Below, piece after piece: positions 1 through 5,787 of a stretch of 8,786 nt of DNA. The stretch spans positions 1-8,786 of the forward strand of contig DIUT01000041.1 in NCBI GenBank assembly GCA_002423105.1, written 5' to 3'. The position numbers and the translations under genes are program-made. This stretch comes from Geobacter sp. UBA6151. Lineage in GTDB: Bacteria; Desulfobacterota; Desulfuromonadia; Geobacterales; Pseudopelobacteraceae. The notes below the pieces were generated by a model. It saw only the letters and a program-made list of their open reading frames with translations. It was not told the origin of the DNA and made no database searches. How positions within the stretch are numbered: the first letter of the stretch is position 1; each line of letters starts with the position of its first letter.

Positions 1-315
1 CAGGTTGACTATAGAATGTCCCCTTCCGGGACCTGCGGTCAGTGCGTCAAGAACAAGAATGAAAAGTGTGTCCTGCCGGGTGACGAGGTCAACGAGTGGA
101 TCCAGAAGATAAAAACGGCAGACGGCATCATCCTCAGTTCACCGGTGCACTATTCCGCCATTGCGGGCACGATGAAGTCTTTTTTGGATCGCGCCTTCTA
201 CGTGACGGGCGTCAATGACGGCACTCCTCATCCGACTGGTATTCCAGCAGATCTCCGGGCTGACAGTCCAGATAGCGGCAGATCGCCTCCAGTGTGGCAA
301 AGCGCACTCCTTTGA
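1..315 (+). pseudogene. Truncated NAD(P)H-dependent FMN reductase / iron-sulfur flavoprotein-like gene (5' end outside window, 3' end lost)
   Basis: Frame 1 is open from the first base to a TGA at 313-315. The first ~74 codons read as the middle of a flavodoxin-fold reductase: a Cys-rich segment (CxxC then a third Cys eight residues on, around 34-69), an ADGIILSSPVHY strand that binds flavin phosphate/isoalloxazine in this family, and an MKSFLDRAF helix. Family members continue after the next loop (GVNDG here, 208-222) into a strand that handles the rest of the flavin site. Here the frame instead runs into sequence that is antisense to the neighbouring HTH gene, so the last ~30 residues (Pro/Ser-rich) look like read-through. 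The protein probably lacks its C-terminal half and is non-functional. The family assignment is from motif recognition; the break at about 222-228 is inferred from where the family resemblance stops. Confidence 0.6.
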
Positions 316-433
316 CCTTGCCGCTTTTCAGGAGCGATAAGTTTGCCTCAGTAATGCCGATCTGTTCAGCCAGATCCTTTGATTTGACCTTACGTTTTGC
401 AAGCATGATATCCAGGTTAACGATAATAGGCAT
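212..433 (-). CDS. Small Cro/C1 (XRE)-type HTH transcriptional regulator, YozG-like
   Basis: This 73-residue protein is almost entirely one helix-turn-helix domain. The HTH spans about residues 16-40 (SKDLAEQIGITEANLSLLKSG) and is followed by the RFATLEAICRYLDCQPGDLLEY scaffold typical of single-domain Cro/C1-like regulators. It starts at ATG (431-433), preceded by GAGGA about six bases upstream, and lies 9 bp after the stop of the DUF2975 gene, so the two form an operon. In Bacillus and many other bacteria a regulator of this type sits directly beside a DUF2975 membrane protein (YozG beside YoaS). Its likely role is DNA binding at its own promoter, possibly sensing or being controlled by the membrane partner; that is inference. 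The last three residues (CRH) and the TGA at 214-212 appear to fall inside the remnant of the opposite-strand flavoprotein gene, so the native C-terminus may have been altered. Confidence 0.85.
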   Translation of the reverse strand: MPIIVNLDIMLAKRKVKSKDLAEQIGITEANLSLLKSGKVKGVRFATLEAICRYLDCQPGDLLEYQSDEECRH

Positions 434-442
434 GCCTGTTCC

Positions 443-970
443 TCAAACAATCTGACTGTTTTCATCATGCAAACGATAGGCCTCATCCATCACCATCCCC
501 AGCATCTGCACGGCACAGCCAACAATCAGCAGATACAGGTCAGCCGTACTCAGGCCAACCGAGATTGCCAGTTTCCCCTGTACTGCCAACGACAGCAGGG
601 CAGACAACAGGGATGTGTAGAGTGCATTTGCCGTACCCAGCAGTAGCAACCCCCTGCCAAACCGGCGATACAGGATACCGGTTTCCAGTCTGAAGATCTC
701 TCCCGCGCCATAGGCCCTGCAGATGCAATACAACGCGGCAAGTGCGTAATAGGCCGCTGCCAGAGGAATCAACTCCACCACAAAACAGGCCAGCCGGACA
801 GCGGGTGTCACACTGCTGCCACCAACCTGGGCTGCCAGTGTTGGCGGTAGCCAGGCAACCGTATTTGCGGCTGTCCAACGCAGCAGCACAATGCCCAGGG
901 TCAGCAGCCAGAGCGCCACAATCGTCCACTGCAGGGTACGGCTTGTTGTGGTCAGGTTTTGTTGTTTCAT
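443..970 (-). CDS. DUF2975 family four-helix membrane protein (YoaS-like)
   Basis: A 175-residue integral membrane protein of unknown function. Four hydrophobic segments are visible at about residues 14-30, 59-84, 105-130 and 143-163. Family hallmarks are the AYGAGEIFRLETGILYRRFGRG stretch between helices 2 and 3 (about 86-107) and the C-terminal EAYRLHDENSQIV motif, which closely matches the usual DUF2975 ending (EAxxLxxEN). The ATG at 970 is preferred: AGAGGTG lies eight bases upstream, whereas a GTG at 979 would abut the ribosome binding site. The gene is first in a minus-strand operon with the HTH gene, whose ribosome binding site overlaps this gene's TGA. Its promoter must lie in the AT-rich palindromic region at 980-1050. 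Its biochemical role is not known; pairing with a small regulator suggests an accessory or sensing role. Confidence 0.85.
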   Translation of the reverse strand: MKQQNLTTTSRTLQWTIVALWLLTLGIVLLRWTAANTVAWLPPTLAAQVGGSSVTPAVRLACFVVELIPLAAAYYALAALYCICRAYGAGEIFRLETGILYRRFGRGLLLLGTANALYTSLLSALLSLAVQGKLAISVGLSTADLYLLIVGCAVQMLGMVMDEAYRLHDENSQIV

Positions 971-990
971 CGCATGCACACCTCTAAATA

Positions 991-1020
991 ATTATTGCAA
1001 TACAATAATTTATTATTGTA
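991..1020. promoter_or_regulatory. Palindromic probable operator, three alternating half-sites
   Basis: Positions 1001-1020 form a 9-bp perfect inverted repeat (TACAATAAT / ATTATTGTA) around a 2-bp TT centre. A further ATTATTG half-site at 991-997 gives three copies of the same heptamer in alternating orientation (991-997, 1003-1009, 1012-1018). It lies between the divergent DUF2975/HTH operon and the small secreted-protein gene, in a strongly AT-rich island inside GC-richer sequence. Dyad symmetry in a shared promoter next to a Cro/C1-type gene makes this the natural operator for that regulator; that link is inference. Confidence 0.55.
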
Positions 1021-1045
1021 GTACTATATCATTCAACAAAATAAT
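1016..1045 (+). promoter_or_regulatory. Possible promoter for the secreted protein / serine hydrolase genes
   Basis: TTGTAG (1016-1021) and AATAAT (1040-1045) are spaced by 18 bp and resemble sigma-70 -35 and -10 boxes. The -35 box lies in the right arm of the palindrome, so a repressor bound there would block it. On the minus strand, TTGTTG (1039-1034) with AATAAT (1017-1012) at 16 bp is an equally plausible promoter for the DUF2975 operon. AT-rich DNA gives such matches easily. Confidence 0.3.
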
Positions 1046-1090
1046 TCAACCGCATAGATCGCTCTACAGCCTTTGTCTGGAGGAAATGCA

Positions 1091-1399
1091 ATGGTTACAA
1101 CGCGTAGAACAACACTTTTACTGGTATCTGGCCTGATTGCAATAGCAGTTGCCTGTAATGCTCAGGAACCACTGCAGTCTGAGAACCCAAAACCGCCGAT
1201 TGTGTTATTGCCCGCTACGCTATCTCAGCCTGCAATTAATCCGCTGCTTCAAACCGTGGAGAAAAAATCAGACCGGCAACTTACTGAAAAGCCATGGGCC
1301 TGGCGGTTTCTGGAAGGGATGGCAATCGGCGCTGCAACCTACAATACCCAAAAGCAAAGCGATGGTCGCCCCCAGACGCCAAGTACGGTTAAGCCATAG
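1091..1399 (+). CDS. Small exported protein of unknown function
   Basis: A 102-residue protein I do not recognise. Residues 1-24 look like a secretion signal: TRR at 4-6 supplies the positive end, followed by a hydrophobic core LLLVSGLIAIAVAC. Cys22 in AVAC could be a weak lipobox (position -3 is Ala, not the usual Leu), or signal peptidase I could cut just after CNA. The mature part is polar and Pro/Gln-rich, with one notable segment around residues 67-86 (KPWAWRFLEGMAIGAATYNT). The ATG at 1091 is chosen because GGAGGA (1079-1084) sits six bases upstream; a TTG at 1073 would precede that ribosome binding site. The gene ends 25 bp before the serine hydrolase start, so co-transcription is likely. 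A periplasmic or outer-membrane-anchored location is inferred from the signal only. Confidence 0.65.
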   Translation: MVTTRRTTLLLVSGLIAIAVACNAQEPLQSENPKPPIVLLPATLSQPAINPLLQTVEKKSDRQLTEKPWAWRFLEGMAIGAATYNTQKQSDGRPQTPSTVKP

Positions 1400-1424
1400 A
1401 TAGGCAGTGAGAAGGAGAATTCTG

Positions 1425-3230
1425 ATGCACTACCCATTCAAGAAAATTGCCTGCTTACTACTGCCTGTTCTCCTGTCGCTGGCCGTGCTTGCAGGCTGCG
1501 CTTCACCACCAGTCAGGCCGCAAGCTCTGATTCCCGGTGAGTACGGTTACCTGAAAGAACATATAACATGGCTGATCCGTAAGGAAATGGCCCAAAACAG
1601 CGTGCAGGGGCTATCTATTGCATTGGTGGATGATCAGCAGGTGGTCTGGTCAGAAGGGTTCGGTTTTGCTGATACCGATGCCGGAATACCGGCCACGGCC
1701 GATACAATCTATCGGATCGGCTCTGTTTCCAAGCTGTTCACCACCGTTAGCGCCCTGCAACTGGCTGAGCAAGGCAGGCTAGATCTGGACAGCCCGTTGA
1801 AGCAGTCCATTCCAGATTTTTCGTTGCGCACCCGCTTTAACCATGCAGCTCCCATAACCCTGCGCAGTATCATGACCCACCATTCCGGCATACCGTCCGA
1901 CTACCTGAAGGGGATGTGGACCCCACAGCCCCAGCCGATCAGCAGCCTGCCGATGCTGATCCGTGACGAGTACGCTGCATATCCGCCCAATACCGTTCTT
2001 TCCTATTCAAACCTCGGCATGTCGTTGCTGGGGCTGGCAGTACAGAATATCAGCGGTCAGGAGTTCTGCAGCCATCTGCAGCAGCATCTGCTGCAACCAC
2101 TGGGGATGCAGCAGACAACCTGTGCAGCCGCCATATCCCAAACAGCCTCAGCAGCCAAGGCATATAGCGGCAGTAAGGAAAAACAGGAACCACCGCTGCG
2201 GGATATACCGGCCGGTGGTCTGAACGGATCAGTACGCGATATGAGCCGTTTTATACGGATGGTGCTTGCGCAGGGTGAACTGGAAGGCCAACGGATCATC
2301 AAACCGGAAACCGTCCGGGAAATGCTGACGCCTCAGAACAGCACCATAGCCCTAGATCGCAGCTTTCGCATCGGCCTGGGCTGGATGCTGGGCGGTCTGG
2401 GGGGCATCAATATCCAGCAGGCCGGCACGGTGGCCCACCATGCCGGAGCCACTCTGTACCACCGTGCGCAACTGGTGGTGCTGCCCCAGGTCAAGCTGGG
2501 GGTTGTGGTGCTATCCAACACCGATTCTGCCCAGCAAAGCGTCAACATGGTTGCAACTGAAGCCCTGAAACTTGCCTTGGAGATCAAGACCGGTCGCAAG
2601 CAGCCGGAGCGTCAGCTACTGGCAACCGGCAACTATCTGAGTAACGAAGAACTGCAGGCCTATCAGGGCAGCTATGCCACCCAGGCCGGTCTGGGTAAGC
2701 TGGCCGCAGGATCAGGGTATCTCAAGGCGGAGCTGATGGATCGCTCATTCCGTCTGGTCCCACGGCAGGACCAAAAGCTGCAGCTCCAGTATCGGCTATT
2801 GGGGCTGTTTCCAATTGATCTGGGGGAGCTTGGCCAGTATGGCGTCGGTCGTACCCTGATTGATGGCCATGAGCTGCTGACGGTGGCGGATCAAAATGTA
2901 GAGTTGGTAATTGGCGAGAAAGTAAAGCCGGTGGCGCTACCATCGGCCTGGCAGCAACGGTTGGGCAGCTATCGCATTGCCAATCTTGGTAACGACACGC
3001 AATTTACCGACGAAATAACACTCCGGGTAGTTGATGGTCTGTTATTGGTTGAATATACCTTGCTCGAATTCGGCAAGGCCAAAGTCAGTCAGGTTATCAA
3101 ACCCGTTTCTGACACCGAAGCAATAGTTACGGGACTCTGGCGCGGTGCAGGAGAAACCATCCGGGTGGTCAATGAAAACGGGCGGGAACAGCTTGTCTTT
3201 TCTGGCTATCGGCTGCAGCGCACGCGCTGA
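1425..3230 (+). CDS. Lipoprotein serine hydrolase, class C beta-lactamase / penicillin-binding protein fold
   Basis: A 601-residue protein with a clear lipoprotein signal: KK at 6-7, a hydrophobic core and lipobox LAGC, with lipidated Cys25 followed by Ala-Ser. The catalytic domain spans about residues 45-385. It carries the SxxK nucleophile motif (S100-V-S-K103), the YxN motif (Y194-S-N196) and, in place of the KTG box, H339-A-G341. HxG is known in esterase- and peptidase-like members of this superfamily, so D-amino-acid peptidase or esterase activity fits better than drug resistance; the substrate cannot be told from sequence. About 200 further residues (395-601) form a beta-rich C-terminal region like the lipocalin-type domains on related hydrolases. 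AGGAG (1413-1417) lies seven bases before the ATG at 1425, which beats the GTG at 1407. It is probably co-transcribed with the small exported protein upstream and anchored at the periplasmic face of a membrane. Confidence 0.85.
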   Translation: MHYPFKKIACLLLPVLLSLAVLAGCASPPVRPQALIPGEYGYLKEHITWLIRKEMAQNSVQGLSIALVDDQQVVWSEGFGFADTDAGIPATADTIYRIGSVSKLFTTVSALQLAEQGRLDLDSPLKQSIPDFSLRTRFNHAAPITLRSIMTHHSGIPSDYLKGMWTPQPQPISSLPMLIRDEYAAYPPNTVLSYSNLGMSLLGLAVQNISGQEFCSHLQQHLLQPLGMQQTTCAAAISQTASAAKAYSGSKEKQEPPLRDIPAGGLNGSVRDMSRFIRMVLAQGELEGQRIIKPETVREMLTPQNSTIALDRSFRIGLGWMLGGLGGINIQQAGTVAHHAGATLYHRAQLVVLPQVKLGVVVLSNTDSAQQSVNMVATEALKLALEIKTGRKQPERQLLATGNYLSNEELQAYQGSYATQAGLGKLAAGSGYLKAELMDRSFRLVPRQDQKLQLQYRLLGLFPIDLGELGQYGVGRTLIDGHELLTVADQNVELVIGEKVKPVALPSAWQQRLGSYRIANLGNDTQFTDEITLRVVDGLLLVEYTLLEFGKAKVSQVIKPVSDTEAIVTGLWRGAGETIRVVNENGREQLVFSGYRLQRTR

Positions 3231-3247
3231 TTTTGTAGTGCGAATAC

Positions 3248-3270
3248 GCCGACGCCATAGCGGGCTCGGC
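3248..3270. terminator. GC-rich hairpin after the serine hydrolase gene, possible terminator without a T-tract
   Basis: GCCGA (3248-3252) pairs with TCGGC (3266-3270). After one bulged C, GCC (3254-3256) pairs with GGC (3263-3265) around a six-base loop. It lies 17 bp after the TGA at 3228-3230, a usual terminator position, but no run of T follows, so intrinsic termination is doubtful. It could instead protect a 3' end. Confidence 0.3.
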
Positions 3271-3273
3271 AAC

Positions 3274-3314
3274 TGCGGTACAAATTGTAAATTGAATTGA
3301 CAATTTGTACCGCA
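3274..3314. repeat. Perfect 15-bp inverted repeat (palindrome) with an 11-bp centre
   Basis: TGCGGTACAAATTGT (3274-3288) is matched exactly by its reverse complement at 3300-3314. The 11-bp centre is itself nearly symmetric (AATT G AATT). It lies in a non-coding gap between genes that face the same way. No T-tract follows on either strand, so it is not a standard terminator. It could be a regulator operator, a recombination or element-end site, or an RNA stem-loop; the sequence does not decide between these. No second copy is seen in the window. Confidence 0.75.
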
Positions 3315-3415
3315 AATCACAACATGCTGATATTGATATATTTGTTGGCAAAGTGGCGAATGTGACCGGTCGGGATTTGAGCAAGGGTCAGGCGGGGCGA
3401 CCGAAGAAGCAGTAA
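3302..3415 (+). pseudogene. Possible C-terminal remnant of an unidentified gene
   Basis: In this frame, open from a TGA at 3293, the stretch from the right palindrome arm to a double stop TAA TAA (3413-3418) encodes about 37 residues with a protein-like ending (ADIDIFVGKVANV, then TGRDLSKGQAGRPKK). From about 3353 the codons end mostly in G or C, unlike the AT-rich bases before. No ATG start or ribosome binding site is seen. It may be the tail of a gene lost in rearrangement, or chance. Confidence 0.2.
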
Positions 3416-3455
3416 TAAGTATTGTGCCCCGGAATACACGGCCCTGTGGTGAACA

Positions 3456-3950
3456 GTGAAAAACATTCTGGAAAAAATATTCGGTTTCATTCTCCTCGGC
3501 GGCATCCTTTTTGGGCTGTTCATTCTCGTGACGGTTCCTTTCGAAATCTACCAGAAGATATCTGCCGAATCCTGGCCGTCACGCAAGGCAATCGTTACAA
3601 AGTCTTTGGCCAGCAGCAACAGAGACAGAAAACAAGGTGTGACATGGCACCCGGTTTTATGTGGCACGTACAAGGATAACGGTGAGGAATTTTGCGTGGG
3701 GCGTTTCAGGTACGGCGGTTTTCGCTTTGGAGCTGGGAAAAAAAGTGCCGCTGAGGCGGCTGCCAAATATTCGGCGGGACAAGAGGTTGATATATATTAT
3801 TCGCCGGACAACCCCAGGAAAACAGTCCTTGAAGCACGCTCATCCTGGAACGAAATCTTCATTCTGGTGGGGCTTGCCATCTTCTTTCTTCTGATCCCGG
3901 TCTTTATATGGTTATTCCGAAAGATGCACAAATCGGGTAAACACCAATGA
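3456..3950 (+). CDS. DUF3592-type membrane protein
   Basis: A 164-residue protein with two membrane helices, at about residues 8-29 and 134-154. The extracytoplasmic or soluble segment between them has the DUF3592 pattern: SWPSRKAIVTKS after helix 1 (39-50), an FRYGGFRFGAG centre (84-94) and AAKYSAGQEVDIYYSPDNPRKTVLE (102-126), matching the family's Y..G..V.VYYDP.NP...VLE. The function of the family is unknown. The start is a GTG at 3456; an in-frame TGA lies at 3450-3452, so no earlier start exists, and the upstream GGTGA is only a weak ribosome binding site placed close to the start. The TGA overlaps the ATG of the next gene (ATGA), so the two are translationally coupled. A Cys pair (C69, C80) in the loop could form a disulfide if that side is periplasmic. 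Confidence 0.75.
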   Translation: MKNILEKIFGFILLGGILFGLFILVTVPFEIYQKISAESWPSRKAIVTKSLASSNRDRKQGVTWHPVLCGTYKDNGEEFCVGRFRYGGFRFGAGKKSAAEAAAKYSAGQEVDIYYSPDNPRKTVLEARSSWNEIFILVGLAIFFLLIPVFIWLFRKMHKSGKHQ

Positions 3951-4900
3951 ACCTGCTCGCCAGACAAAGCATAGCTCCCCCTCGCCGTGATGAGACGGTA
4001 TTTCGTCTTTCTCTCTGGGGAACGCTCTTTTCCTTTCTGTTCGTCTTGTCTGGCTTTTTGGTCGGCGTAGCATTGTTCGTCGTCGGATATCACGTATCAC
4101 GCCTCTGGGTTATGATCGTCTCGGTCCTTTTTACTCTGATAGTGGGTGGTGTCTGCTCCGTCATCTTTCGCACTTTAATGGCCATACGTTCTCCGGCAAA
4201 CTGGCTGGCACGGATCGGTTCCGGCGGGATATTGCTTAAATACCGTTCCTACCTGCATGATGATTCACCAGGGGAGGATCCGATTGCGCTGCATCTGTCT
4301 TGGGCCGAAATTACCGATGCCCAGCTACAGCAGGAGATCCACACCAGCACAGACACTGATGGAACAAGCCGGATCAAGCGCTGGTTTCTTGCCATTAAGC
4401 TCAACCCCCGTTATCTCGATATTGACAGGGTCAAGGCAGCACTGGAGTTTGAGGCCCAACGTAAACCGGCCCACTTCAAGGTCGATGACCTGAAACATGA
4501 ACTCTTCATTGCGCGCAAGAACAGAGCCAGCGATCATGAGATCACCCGGATTAAAAAAGAGATCGACCGCGTGAAGCAACTCAACCCCGGCAGGCAGAGC
4601 AAAACGAGATTTCACCACCGCCCCATTGTCTTTATCAGTCCCGACCTGTTGAAGATGGAATTGACGCATATTACACCTGGCAAAAAGAAACTGCGCGAAT
4701 TACTCGCACAGTACTCCACCGTTGTCGGCGATCAAACGAAACAGTTTGATATGGAAAAACCGATGACAGAGACTGAATTCAACTCCCTGTTGACAACGTT
4801 GCTCAATCGCGGAGAAAGGTTAGAGGCGATCAAACTGGTACAACTTCAACGGGGACTCAGCACCAGTAACGCTGTTGCCTTTATTGAAAAGCATGTCTGA
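3947..4900 (+). CDS. Membrane protein of unknown function, two helices plus long soluble tail with L7/L12-like end
   Basis: A 317-residue protein, not recognised as a named family. Two hydrophobic helices are visible at about residues 24-47 and 53-76, after a basic N-terminus. Residues 85-160 look like a compact beta-rich domain (RIGSGGILLKYRSYL, then IALHLSWAEITDAQLQ and KRWFLAIKLNPRYLDID), reminiscent of bacterial PH-like domains fused to membrane helices. Residues 181-212 are charged and helical (HELFIARKNRASDHEITRIKKEIDRVK). The end (276-316) reads EFNSLLTTLLNRGERLEAIKLVQLQRGLSTSNAVAFIEKH, very like the C-terminal helix pair of ribosomal protein L7/L12 that recurs in unrelated membrane proteins. 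The gene overlaps the DUF3592 gene by 4 bp (ATGA), so the products probably act together at the inner membrane. Fold assignments are inference. Confidence 0.7.
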   Translation: MNLLARQSIAPPRRDETVFRLSLWGTLFSFLFVLSGFLVGVALFVVGYHVSRLWVMIVSVLFTLIVGGVCSVIFRTLMAIRSPANWLARIGSGGILLKYRSYLHDDSPGEDPIALHLSWAEITDAQLQQEIHTSTDTDGTSRIKRWFLAIKLNPRYLDIDRVKAALEFEAQRKPAHFKVDDLKHELFIARKNRASDHEITRIKKEIDRVKQLNPGRQSKTRFHHRPIVFISPDLLKMELTHITPGKKKLRELLAQYSTVVGDQTKQFDMEKPMTETEFNSLLTTLLNRGERLEAIKLVQLQRGLSTSNAVAFIEKHV

Positions 4901-4965
4901 CTAACCGGTCAGGCTGAACTGCACGCTCGAAGCAACAGTACTGACGCGGATCTGAAACCCTACCC
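4901..4965. other. Short convergent gap, no clear terminator
   Basis: The 65 bp between the converging 3947-4900 gene and queC hold no strong hairpin or T-tract. Transcripts from both sides may overlap or end by Rho. Confidence 0.4.
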
Positions 4966-5640
4966 TCACACATACCGCAACGGATCAACCAGTCCAGCCT
5001 CACTGAACCCCTTCAGCCGCAAGCGGCAGGAATCGCACTTGCCGCAGGAAAGTCCTTCCGGCGTCGGATCGTAGCAGGAATGGGTCAGGCCGTAATCAAC
5101 GCCAAGAGCGGTTCCTGCCTTGACGATATCCGCCTTGGTCATGGCTATCAGCGGGGCATGGATACGGAACTGCCCGGTCCCCTCCACCCCGGCTTTCGTG
5201 GCCAGGTTGGCGGTCCGTTCGAACGCCTCGATGAAGGCAGGGCGGCAGTCGGGATAACCGGAATAATCCAGGGCGTTGACCCCGATGAAGATGTCGAAGG
5301 CTCCCAGCACTTCGGCCCAGCCCAGGGCGAAGGAAAGAAAGATGGTGTTGCGGGCCGGGACGTAGGTTACCGGAATGTCGCTGCCCACCCCTTCCTTGGG
5401 CACCTCGATATCCGCCGTCAGGGCGCTGCCCCCCATTGTGCGCAGATCAAAGGCCACCACCAGATGTTCAACCGCCCCCAGCCTTTTGGCATTGGCTTTG
5501 GCAACAGCCAGTTCATGGCGATGACGCTGTCCGTAATCAAAGCTGATGGCGTAGGGTTCGAACCCCTGATCACGGGCCATGGCCAGACAGGTGGTTGAGT
5601 CAAGACCGGCGCTGTAGAGTACGACCGCTTTTTTTTGCAT
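4966..5640 (-). CDS. queC: 7-cyano-7-deazaguanine (preQ0) synthase QueC
   Basis: QueC makes 7-cyano-7-deazaguanine (preQ0) from 7-carboxy-7-deazaguanine, ammonia and ATP in the cytosol, a step toward queuosine in tRNA. The 224-residue length is normal. Seen: the N-terminal PP-loop at residues 10-15, here S-A-G-L-D-S rather than the usual SGGxDS; FDYGQRHRHEL (34-44); VPARNTIFLS (94-103); the GVNALDYSGYPDCRPAF substrate region (120-136); and a C-terminal zinc site of C189, C199, C202 and C205 in the order CYDPTPEGLSCGKCDSC. The ATG at 5640 has AGAGG about six bases upstream. No other queuosine gene is adjacent in this window. It converges with the 3947-4900 gene across 65 bp and is divergent from the Pqi operon. 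Confidence 0.96.
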   Translation of the reverse strand: MQKKAVVLYSAGLDSTTCLAMARDQGFEPYAISFDYGQRHRHELAVAKANAKRLGAVEHLVVAFDLRTMGGSALTADIEVPKEGVGSDIPVTYVPARNTIFLSFALGWAEVLGAFDIFIGVNALDYSGYPDCRPAFIEAFERTANLATKAGVEGTGQFRIHAPLIAMTKADIVKAGTALGVDYGLTHSCYDPTPEGLSCGKCDSCRLRLKGFSEAGLVDPLRYV

Positions 5641-5669
5641 GAATGACCTCTGTTGACTGGGAATGCTCT

Positions 5670-5698
5670 ACCATAATGGGTCATTGCTCAAGGAGCAA
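5670..5698 (-). promoter_or_regulatory. Probable queC promoter with overlapping dyad
   Basis: Reading the minus strand, TTGCTC (5698-5693) and TATGGT (5675-5670) are separated by 17 bp, a good sigma-70-like spacing, and lead into the queC ribosome binding site about 25 bp downstream. The -35 box is one arm of TTGCTC-AAG-GAGCAA (5684-5698), a 6-bp inverted repeat that could be an operator. I see no preQ1 riboswitch-like structure in the short leader. Confidence 0.4.
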
Positions 5699-5718
5699 GG
5701 GAAGAGTGTATTGTTCGC

Positions 5719-5747
5719 TTGACAAAGCTGAAATTACAGGTACGAAT
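5719..5747 (+). promoter_or_regulatory. Possible -35 element of the Pqi operon promoter
   Basis: TTGACA at 5719-5724 is a perfect sigma-70 -35 hexamer. A poor -10 candidate, TACGAA, follows at 5741-5746 with 16-bp spacing. The first three bases double as a possible TTG start codon for the downstream gene, so the site helps decide that start. Confidence 0.3.
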
Positions 5748-5787
5748 ACAGTCTGATCCGCCTGAAAACCGATTCCCGGATATATTG

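Noticed and set aside
1425..3230. Antibiotic-resistance beta-lactamase
   Set aside because: The fold matches, but the lipoprotein anchor, HAG third motif and extra C-terminal domain fit envelope peptidase or esterase relatives better.
3366..3403. CGGTCG / CGACCG inverted repeat
   Set aside because: Only 6-bp arms with a 25-bp gap and no T-tract; expected by chance in GC-rich DNA.
3797..4100. Minus-strand open frames over the membrane-protein pair
   Set aside because: They are low-complexity basic translations antisense to well-supported genes with coupled starts.
5080..5598. Long plus-strand open frame of 172 codons across queC
   Set aside because: It lies antisense to the clearly coding queC and has no recognisable motifs or good ribosome binding site.
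5641..5718. preQ1 riboswitch upstream of queC
   Set aside because: The leader between the likely promoter and the ATG is only about 30 bases, and I see no C-rich loop, stem and A-rich tail arrangement.
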